From contig NC_079876.1 of assembly GCF_029227915.1 (NCBI RefSeq), forward strand, positions 14,384,001 to 14,448,000: 64,000 nt of DNA, read 5' to 3'. Source of the DNA: Hydractinia symbiolongicarpus. Lineage: Eukaryota; Cnidaria; Hydrozoa; Anthoathecata; Hydractiniidae. Positions 37,015-46,329 of this stretch are shown here, in pieces; the first letter of the stretch is position 1, and every line of letters begins with the position of its first letter. The position numbers were made by a program, and so were the translations under genes. The notes beneath the pieces were generated by a model. It saw nothing but the letters and a program-made list of their open reading frames with translations, was not told where the DNA came from and did not search any database.

Positions 37015-37105
37015 TTGGGAAGAACCTCTATGTAACGGATACCTCTCTATAGCGGACACATTTTTGAGTTCCTGATGGTTTCCGCTATAGAGAGGTTTCA
37101 CTGTA
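37015..37105 (-). mobile_element. Terminal fragment of a pogo/Tigger-like element
   Basis: Read on the minus strand, TA-CAGTGAAACCTCTCTATAGCGG begins at about 37105, then 'aaaccatc', then a second 'gtccgctatagagaggt'. The end sequence and flanking TA resemble Tc1/mariner Tigger-type termini. It is a short foldback fragment with no transposase. Confidence 0.5.
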
Positions 37106-37970
37106 TTTATTTTATGTTCTTTTTGTTGCAGATTTTTGTGACCATGCTTGATTGATAAGATTGGACTGTGTGTTCTATCCAACAGGTTTTCTTTTTGGAA
37201 ACCTTTACAGGGAATTATTCAGAAACCTAAAAAAGGGTGGGCGACAGCTTTTGCTATGACGGGGGTAACAATAGGTTGTTTATATCTTGTGTATTAATTT
37301 CAGTTAAATTTGCGGGAAAATTTTTATTTTAAAAAAGACAGAAATTTGACACACTGTATGACGCAGGGTTTACATGTATTTACGCCGTCAATCTAGCGTT
37401 CAACGCTCGGTAACCCAATATATAGTAGGAAAGTATTTTAATTGTCGCAAATTTTCGCGGGAGATTAATTTTCGTAATCGTCATAAGGTATTTCACTAGC
37501 TACCTTTCCCTTCATTATTCTTTTTATAAGAAAGTTCAAACTAGCCCACTCTGCATAACAGACCCCACCAGTTGTGATTTTTGCAATGCCACGCCTAGCT
37601 TAAGAACAAGGACACGTAAACAACAAAACAAAGACTGATACGAGGCAACGAGCGATGATTCACAACATGGCTAGATTTCGCTTTGAGAGCCATGTTACCA
37701 CAGACATCTACGCATATATTCAACCGTTAGATAGAAATTGTAAAAATAAATCGTTGCTCGGCATTACTACTTTGAACACTTTTATAAAAAAACGAGGGGC
37801 ACGAACATAATTTTTGTAGTCTGCTTTAAGAATATCGGATTTTATAAAAAGCGAGTCTGAAAATACAAAAAGTTAAAAAAAAAGTCAACAATTGCTACTC
37901 CAAAATTGTACTTGTTTTAAAAACTAAATATATACATAATTAAATTGTAAGAAACCAACAAAAAATAAAT

Positions 37971-40605
37971 TTATCGGCGTCTTCTGTCTCCAACCTCTTC
38001 CTCATTGGCACCTTCTTTGCAGATATCAAATCCAATCTTGCACTCCGCCACAGAACCTCCTTTTATACGGCACTCCTCCTCTTCGTTGGAGCATTCCTGA
38101 ATTAAAATGCAAGTGAAAAAATAGTATGTAAGTTAAATAATTGTGAACGGAAAGAATTTTTGATATACGTTTGAAAGATGCTTCAATAAAAATAAGGGAA
38201 GGATAACACGCAAAAACGTTGTCAACAAAACTCCAGCCTCAGCAAAAACAAGGGAGACATTGGACTTTTTTTGCCGCTTTTCATATCCCTTGTTTTTTAG
38301 TCTCTTTTCAGTTAAGACAGCTAGAAAAACTAATAGTCTTTCCGCATTTTCAGACATTGATCTATTCCGTGCAAAGTGAAAACATTTTCACATTAAAGAA
38401 ATTGCTGGAAATAAAGTTTTTAACAAAATTGTTGACACTACCGCAGTTTTCATGGCTGAAAATGTGAAATTGTTGATACTTCGCAGTTGACACGCTGTAA
38501 AACCGCTTCTTTTGTTCATACGTTAAGTTAGGTAAACATCATTGTTATTCTGCCAGTCGCATCTATTTGCGTGTTTACTCCTTTTAATAATAAACCGTAT
38601 TTTGTATGTACAAAATTGTTGCGCCGCAGTTTTTTGTTCGTTTTTTGAATCCCTTGGAGAGCAATTCATCACTTTATGTTAACATGCAATCACAGATGCA
38701 CGAAATAATGAAATGGGAAATATATACTAGGAACGGTTTCTGTGTGTTTTTCTATTAACTCATTAGTCTAGTTAAATTTGCATCAGATGTAGAATTATGT
38801 TTTGCCTTACATATTTTATATTAATATCATTCCGATTTTTCAAATCCCTATAAAGGCAAAAAAGTCCTGGAAAGTCAGCATTTTAGAGCCAAAGTTTCCA
38901 AACTGGTCAATGGAGATAGGGACGGTTTGCGTGCCAAGGGATTTCCCTTCCATTATTTATAACTTGGCCTTTACTTCGGAATTTCAGGCAAAGACAAACA
39001 ATATTTTGTTAGTAAATTTTATCAGATCTCATCAGATCTCACATGAGAAAGAAAATCAACAACAAAATGTTTTGCTTTCGCCTGAAATTTCGAACCCAAA
39101 GGTCAAGAAACTATACATGGAAAGGCCAATCACACAAAACCTTTATGAATTATACTAATTTTGCGCCTTATTTATTTATTTATTTGTAACGAATATTTAT
39201 ACAGGATTTTTCCATTCAAAAATTAGTAAAATATACAAAATATATATAATTACAAAATCTCTGTTCTTCCATGGGTCCTGTCTCCCAGCCCTCCAAAAAT
39301 AGTAATAAAATTTAAAATAATAACTAAAAATGTGTTAGTAAAAATTAATATTTACAAATTAAAAAAACTCTTCATATAATTTTTACAAAATCTTCTATTG
39401 ATGTCGAAGCACGTATTTTCAGAGGAAGCTCGTTGAAAGTTTTTGCACCATTAAAAAAGAAACTTTTTCTACTTGATTGCAGCTTAGTCTTAGGAAGTCG
39501 TAGTAAATGATTTTTATTTCTTGTGTTGTTTGTCATTTTTTTGAAATAATTTACAAAGTTTTCACACACGTCTCCATGAACACAGTTGAAAACTTGAAGG
39601 CAAAGACGTTTCCTTAACAGATCTTTAATTGATGCTGGTTTAAATTTTCTTGGCACGTTCTTCTTGAATATAATACGATTTGCTTGCTTTTCTAAATTTC
39701 CAACTTTAGTTGATACGTCTTGGTAGAACAACATGTAATGAATGAACAATACGTGAAAACTGGTATCAACATGGTCTTGTAAATTTTTGATGCACGACCA
39801 TGTTGATACCAGTTTTCACGTATCGCCCAACTATTTTCGCGCAATCTATTCTAGCACCTTTATATCTTGCACGCTTTAAATATTTCTCTCAGGATTAGTT
39901 TTGGCATGTGCATTATGTCAGTTTCCGGTGATTAAAAAGTCAAAAAATAAAATCGTGAAAGTCGTACAGCCCCTTTTGAATTTATCAGTATTCAGGTGTT
40001 GTTTGAAATCCGTTTTTGAATTTTTGATTTTTGATTTTCGCGCAAAAATGAACGAATTTTATGCAATATTTATTTTCACAACGCTATTATGCGCAAAGAT
40101 TGATGTTTTGCGCATTGTCAAATCGTGGATAAAACGAAAAAAAAAAAATTAAAAAACAGAAGTTATTCAAAGGAGAAGAAAGAAATTGTTTGCTGTACAG
40201 GTCACTTGCCAAGTTTAAACAAATCTGCGGATTTTTGTATGTGCGCGCGCATTATGGTAGATAATACACCAGCATCGTGTTGAGTAAAATGGCTAATATG
40301 AATAAAGAAATGCATCCAGATTTTTCAGAAATACATGTTTCTAAAGGCATTGAAATTTCACAAAAAAAGAAAATCCACAGGGTCGCCCGTCCTTCATATA
40401 TCGCAAACGTCATGTTTCCATAACACGACGTTTTTTCTCGCAGACAGACACATAAAATACAGCTATTATTACCAGAGAAATATTCTGTAAACATTTAAAC
40501 GCTTCATAACATAAAAACTCATCTTACCGCTGTGGCTGTATCATTTGCGTTCACTACAAACAAAACTGCAAAAAATGCCACCAAAGCAAAAATTAGAACT
40601 CTCAT
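37971..40605 (-). CDS. Gene A: small secreted four-cysteine protein, 67 aa, two exons
   Basis: Exon 1 is 40528-40605 (ATG at 40605, donor GCG|gtaaga). Exon 2 is 37971-38096 (acceptor ttaattcag, stop TAA). The intron is 2.43 kb, phase 0. Exon 1 is a textbook signal peptide (MRVLIFALVAFFAVLFVVNA) plus a few residues. Exon 2 holds an acidic stretch and four cysteines spaced C-x6-C-x9-C-x6-C, then an acidic segment and a terminal run of arginines (RRRR). A TATATA-like element lies on the minus strand near 40681-40686. It shares strand, two-exon layout, intron phase and intron size with genes B and C, but I see no sequence similarity beyond the signal peptide. It is probably secreted, with two disulfides. 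Function unknown: peptide hormone, antimicrobial or other effector are all possible. The intron contains a LINE fragment. Confidence 0.72.
39372..39740 (-). pseudogene. C-terminal fragment of a non-LTR retrotransposon reverse transcriptase
   Basis: About 120 residues match the conserved tail after the RT domain of Jockey/CR1-like LINE ORF2 proteins. They include LEKQANRIIF, a 'LLRKRLCLQVFNCVHG' helix, 'NHLLRLPKTKLQSSRKSFFF', and 'FNGAKTFNELPLKIRASTS'. No RT catalytic motif is present, so the copy is 5'-truncated, as LINE insertions often are. Its truncation point sits beside a perfect hairpin (39749-39823). It lies inside the intron of gene A on the same strand. Confidence 0.8.
39749..39823. 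repeat. Perfect 28-bp inverted repeat with 19-nt loop
   Basis: Arms 39749-39776 and 39796-39823 are exact reverse complements (they contain 'actggtatcaacatgg' and 'ccatgttgataccagt'). The spacer is 39777-39795. It abuts the truncated 5' end of the LINE fragment. No transposon family recognised. Confidence 0.95.
40369..40478 (-). mobile_element. Short Helitron-like unit, about 110 bp
   Basis: On the minus strand it begins TCTCTGGTAATAATAGCTG at 40478, then 'tgtctgtctg' and 'gcgatatatgaaggacggg', and ends in 'cctgtggattttc'. This is the same family as 1353-1695 and 18107-18221. The terminal CTAG is not preserved. Confidence 0.55.
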
Positions 40606-40689
40606 TTTGAATAAGATTTTAGAATCGCTGCTTCGATTCCTCTCTACGAATAATTAATATACTAAAAGTCAAGGAAAGGTATATAAACT

Positions 40690-42800
40690 TCGGCTAATTT
40701 TGTTAAAGAAAATATCAAAAGAACAGGTGAGCAAATAAATCAATTACTTCTGCTATCAAAAATCGAAGTGTTATATCCTTATAAAAATATTAAAAGAGAA
40801 GTATCACAAACATGGCTAAAAAAGAGTCGCTGTATAATTTTTTATATAAAACATATATTTCTATATGTATTTGCTTGTTAAGTGAAGCTAACAAAAATGA
40901 AAACAAAATTATTGATTTTGTTAGCTTTTTGTCTAATATTTAAAGAGTAATTCTATTTCAATTTAGATTTTCTCATGGTAATATTAAAGTGAAAATTCTC
41001 TTTTCTTTGTTTTTCACTTATGGATTGGAAGTCGTAGCTGCTCAATACACACATACTTTAAACATGTCGACTTGCTACTAAAACTTCCCCAGGATCTGAT
41101 TGGTTCCGCCCGTTAAATCTCGCAATTTGATTGGGTCAACATTGTAAACAAAAGTGTTGAAGCAATCAGTATTAAGAAATCACAATTTTTAACTCTGTTT
41201 AATGAAAAAAAATTAAATTTTTGTAAAATTCAAGTCTGAATCACAGCATCACTTGCCTATTAATCTGCATGCAAAGGTTCTGCTGCGATAAACTCTAGTT
41301 ATCAAGTGTACGTCCAAATAAACAAAATCAAACGTACGCTAGTTGCATTTTTCGCTGTACCCGCATTATGGAACAATCTGAGTAACGGTACATGAACAAC
41401 AAAAATCAGGAAAATGGAAAGTATTTATGGCATTAAGATTTAAGGTTTAAGATTTTAGATCTAACCAAGTAAGCCAAGGTCCTAAGTTGAAATTCCACTG
41501 TAGATAGTTTTAACATTGACAAGTTCGAAGTGCGTATTATTTAGATAGAAACGGCTTTCTTACTTTGAATGTCAGCAAAATTTACTATAGTTAAAGGTTT
41601 TGAGACTAACCTGAGTCCTAACTAAATCTACATGAACAGTGACAAGTCAACATTGACAGGTTTGTAGTGCGACCTAATTAATAACAAAACATCTGAATGT
41701 TTGTTTTACAAATTTTTGCAAGATAAATTAAAAAGTCCTTTCTGGAGGTTTTTTTTGGTTTTTTTGCAAAGGTGAATTCATACTTGCTGTCTTTTTCACG
41801 CTGAAGAAAACAGAAATAGGAATGGGACAGACGAAAAAAAAAATTATTAAAAGATGGAAGTCGGCAGGGGAAAAGGAATGGAACAGGCAAGGAAGAAAAT
41901 ACTTGAAACGGGAGCGCGGGGAAGTACGAATTAACAACACTTCAAAACAAAAACAAATATGGCAGGATTTTTGCCGCTAAAAGCTTTAGCCTTAGGAGTT
42001 TCTGTAAAAGCCTTACTTTTGGTATTCTATTCCAATCGCAGCTTCAAATCTTTCGAATTTTTAAAGGAATTTTGCTGACGTACTGTTGCATCCTGTTCTT
42101 GGAATTTGTAGGTGTTGCTGACTTTCAACAGAGAAGTCTTTCAAATTATCAATAATAAATTCATCTTCAACAACATTGTAGCGATCAGTGTCACTATTCG
42201 GCTGTCCATCTGATATTTATCTTTGTCAATAGTACGACATCCTGAACTGGATGTTTTGGGGGAGGATATGCAGCATCAGCATAAAAAAGGTAAAAGTTTA
42301 TCTGTGAATAGGTAATTGGGGAAGGGAGATCTCTATATACGGCATATGTTGGAAAGATTGCAGTGTTCTGCTACTTATATTCACAGTTGCCTCTCATCCT
42401 GTAAACATAGCAAATTCTGATAACGGCTAACGGCTTGTTGCTCACGTACTACTCCCATGGCTTTATTTTAGAAGTAACGACAACATCAATAAACAAACAA
42501 AACCTTTGGATGTTTATCGCTCAATATTTTGCGACATCTATTTAAAACTATCAAAAGATTTTTTGAAATACGCTCAATCTACAAAGCAAAGAATATTGCT
42601 ATATAAAATTAACAAATGGGTTGTTGATCAGGCTTAGGGCCTGAATAATATCATTCTAGTCGAGTGCTTTTGTTTGTAATAAAGAGGTAAGTATAGGAAA
42701 AACAAGAAATTCGTATTTTTATTTTGTTTATTTCATCAGCGCACTGCACAATACAATTATAAGTCATATTTCATATCAACATCTACTTTTATAAATGTTT
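40690..42800. other. Intergenic DNA between genes A and B
   Basis: No further exon, RNA gene or clear transposon terminus seen. The minus-strand frames near 41678-41940 are low-complexity and lack splice context. Confidence 0.4.
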
Positions 42801-42808
42801 ATAAAGAA

Positions 42809-45484
42809 TCAGTTGTATAATGGCAGTATTTTTTCAAGAAGTTCAACTAGTATTTTTTCAAGTAGAGATGTTTCAATCAGCTTTCCTTCGTTCTCTTTAT
42901 TAACTTTTTCATCAAAAACGTCTTGGCTGCCTTCTTCGCGTTTGCTAATACGTTCCAGGAAATTTCTTCTGAAATCAAACCTTTCTTTTAAGATCTAAAA
43001 GAAAGTGATGCTATACAATTAGTATTAGTGTACAGCCACCTATAGAAGTATATTGTTTGCTTCCAACTCTGGCCGAGTCGTGGCAGAGACTATAAAAGCG
43101 TGAGTTTATTCTTTCTACTTAGTGTTCAGCACGGGAATAGGATTGATATCTTAAGGCGGTTGTCTGTTTGAACAATAGCTGTGTTTGTACGGCTTTTTAG
43201 GTCGAATGGAAGCTTTGGCAGTATTGGTAGGAAATGAAAAGGTTATCCTGGGTAAATAATTTCAAATAATTATAGTAATGGTTGCTTCGAAGCCTTTAAT
43301 GTAAAAATCGACTGGACTAGTTTTAAAGTTGCAAGGGTACTAAGCAAGATAAAACATATTGCATATTTATATGTATTTTCTCAAAACTCTCCTAGAATTA
43401 TGTTTGCTGTCGTCTTTTACCTAATTTAGTATTTCTGGCATTTACATCTTGCACAAATTAACCTGTTGTGTACGTTATCCCATCAAGCTGGGATACCGAT
43501 CAAGTGAGTCTCTTTCTACGTGACCAGATTTCTGGTTTCGTTTTTATACCAGCCGTTAAGCAATAACGTCATCTTCACAAAACGAGTGCATTAAATGCAA
43601 ATGAGTTAGTACAAATGAAAAACCTGAAAATATTAACGTGTGAATTTTTTTAATCCGAAATTTGAAACAAGTAATGAATCTTAAAAAAACATTACTTTTA
43701 AAACATAACTCACTATCGTCATTATAATGTTCCAGTCGTTGGGATCGCCGTGTTTATTTTTCTTCTTTTCCTAATTTCTATAATTTTCACTAATTACAAG
43801 CTCGTGAGCTTGTATTAAAACGCAAATGTGTCCTACAAGAATGGAAATTTTTGCCTCTCTGAGCACCGACACGGGAGTCGTCGTGTGTTCGAATCTCATC
43901 TTGGTAACTATTTTTACTTTTTTTTTCTTTTTTCTTTCTTAAAAAGATAAGACAAGTGTTCAAAACACTTGTTTAACTAACTAGTAAATAAAGATGTTTC
44001 CACCAAACTTTTTAAAAGTGAATGTAGGCAGAATTAACTGAATTAATGAATTTCGCAAATTTTGGGGTTTGTGGGTTTGTGGTCTTTCTTCTTCCTGTCA
44101 GTTGGTTCACCCAAGACGGACCTATCGAAAATTAAAAGTTCGAGGAATTTTCCGTTCAGGAAGGTCTCACAAATCAATTTTGAAAAATAAGAGTGTAACA
44201 AATATTATTGCGTATCTGAATAGTAAAATATGTCGTGTCTAACTTCGTAACAAAAATCCCAATTTGATAGACAGCTTTTTGTAAACTTTATTCGCGAGGT
44301 TGTTTGCGTATATCATACGTCATGTATTGTATCTTCAAAAGGAGGTCTGTTTTTTTAATGTGTTTAATAGAATAAAAAAAGAAAAATATCGATATTGTAA
44401 ACTCCGAAACTTTTTATCCTAACTGTTTGATAAATTTATGATTTTGAGAAAAAGGCCAAAATTCGTCCAAAAATTAGGTTGGAAAACGTCCAAAAAAATG
44501 TCTTGTCTGAAAATACTAAAGAATAAAAAACATATCAAAATGGAAGAATTTCTTCGCCAGCAAAGGTAAAAGTTATTGCATTCCGACCAAATTCATGTAT
44601 GCCCAGACAAACAAACATTAAAAAATCAAATATATAAGTTTATATATGTATAAAAGACTGAGATTGCTGAAAATACAAGCAACAATGCTAATGAAGATCG
44701 GTGGAAAATATCAAGTTATCTAAAAAAATTAATACTCGCTAAATACTAGCTATAAGGTAGGTGGTGATATTTTTTATGGAATGGTTGTGAGTAAGCGAGC
44801 TAACAAAATATCAGGAAATACCTTTATCGGGCTCTGTGAGATTTTTTAATACTAGTTTTTCAATGTTAATTTAGAATGCCTTGTTGGTGTTCATTTTATA
44901 TTTAATTACCTATTACCTATTGTCTGATGCTTTGCAAGTGCATAGTTTAAGAGTAACTCTTCCTCTTTTCCTTATGTGATTTTACCATTCATTATCCCCT
45001 CCCCCTGATATGATAACTTTTCTATTTGCTGCTTTAAACCCATTGCAGAAAAACTGCATTCTCTATTTTCCTGTTTACATTTGCACACATGCTCAAGCTT
45101 CACGACAGAAAAAATTAGAAAATGTGTTGTACGATTCACGTGCAGAAAGCTGAAAAAAATAATGGATGTTTTTCAGATACATGTTGGAAAAAAAATGAAG
45201 GGGCTGAACATGACAAGTAGATCGAGCAGTAAAGTAAACCAGCGATGTATCCTCATTGAACAACTTTCAGACTTCATTGAAAATCAAAAACATCGTATTT
45301 TAGATTGCATTAACATTTCATTTTTCGTTATTGTGAATTATCTGATAATTGTTCCGCTCATAACACTTCTTACCTTATAACAGAGTCTCCATTTGAAACC
45401 TGCGCATAAATTAGGTCTTGCAAAGACTTGTGATTCCCTTACAACCAGTAATGATACCAATAAGAAGGGTACAAGAGCCCTCAT
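42809..45484 (-). CDS. Gene B: secreted prepropeptide, 98 aa, paralogue of gene C
   Basis: Exon 1 is 45374-45484 (37 codons, donor AAG|gtaaga). Exon 2 is 42809-42994 (acceptor tttcttttag, stop TGA). The intron is 2.38 kb, phase 0. Residues 1-22 form a signal peptide (MRALVPFLLVSLLV...). The first residues of the proprotein are RPNLCAGFKWRLCYK, a single C-x7-C loop. Exon 2 starts with a basic amphipathic stretch ending FRR, then ISKR, both dibasic cleavage candidates. A charged middle follows, then a C-terminal 'LLEKILVELLEKIL' amphipathic helix. Compared with gene C, exon 1 has the same length (37 codons), the same Cys positions and CAG[FI][KR]WR[LP]C, and exon 2 has 61 against 60 codons. Retention of this pattern despite strong divergence suggests selection on the loop. 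A peptide hormone or antimicrobial precursor is my inference; I know no named family with this motif. Confidence 0.78.
42995..45373 (-). other. Intron of gene B
   Basis: About 2.4 kb. It contains a tRNA-B-box-like sequence near 43885-43900 (gtgttcgaatct) followed by a T-rich tract, probably a SINE remnant. No extra exon seen. Confidence 0.55.
45374..45484 (-). CDS. Gene B exon 1 (signal peptide and CxGxxWRxC loop)
   Basis: Thirty-seven codons from ATG 45484 to the donor at 45373. An earlier GT (45442) would truncate the exon to 14 codons before the cysteine loop. The homology to gene C exon 1 supports the longer form. Long plus-strand frames over the same bases have no support. Confidence 0.78.
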
Positions 45485-46329
45485 CCTTGTACTAAATTTG
45501 CTAAATGCAAACTTTCAAATACTGTTGCGACAGCGCAAAGTGTCTCCTATAACAAGTGCTACTGATATCAATATTATAAAAATATATTGGTTCCAAGTAT
45601 CATATGCACTAATTAAGGGTCGAAGAATATTCTTTCGATATGGAGAAAAAAACATCTGCTTACATGCAGAAAAGATGCATTTTAGTTTGACACCTAAAGT
45701 TTCCAATATTCTAAACTCTAATATATTTTTATGTTGTTGGCGTGTTTTTGTGACTTTAAGTACGGAGTGGGGCAGGGTCACACTCTCTTTCGTCAACTAT
45801 TCAACATAAACAACACGAAAAGTTTTAGCAGAAATGTCCCTTATGTTTCCTTGTTAATGACAGGCTCAACTATTTCTTAGTTATTGTTTGTTGTTATCCA
45901 TTTGGAAGAATCAATTCACGTTTCTGCTTGCTCCGTAAGGCTGCCACGTCATTCGATTCAGTTGACTTTTTGAAGAAGGAAATCCTCGGTGACTATTGCT
46001 GCATTCATCCATTTTGTCTGTCCTTAGTTACAAGTTGCTTTGTTTTTTGAAAGATTTCAGTCTTGTGTTGCTTAGAAGATGTTGTTGTGCGAACACAGCT
46101 TTGAATGCTATGGTTCGCAAATTAAACTAGGAAAAAATCCATGGGAAAAACACATTCAAACAATCTTATTGTACCAATTAAGTACTTAAAATATTAAACA
46201 AACAAACAAACAAAAGTCTATTTGAAATATGTTTAAAAATTCATTTATATTGCATTATCTTATTCAAAACTTATTTTATTCCATAACTACTTTAAAAATA
46301 TACCAAAATTAAAATACAACAATTAGAAT

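Noticed and set aside
36889-37182. Minus-strand open frame
   Set aside because: It overlaps the Tigger-like terminal fragment and has no domain.
45081-45809. Two longer plus-strand open frames and an overlapping minus-strand frame
   Set aside because: No recognisable domain or splice context. The minus strand here carries exon 1 of gene B, which has a signal peptide, correct donor and a paralogue.
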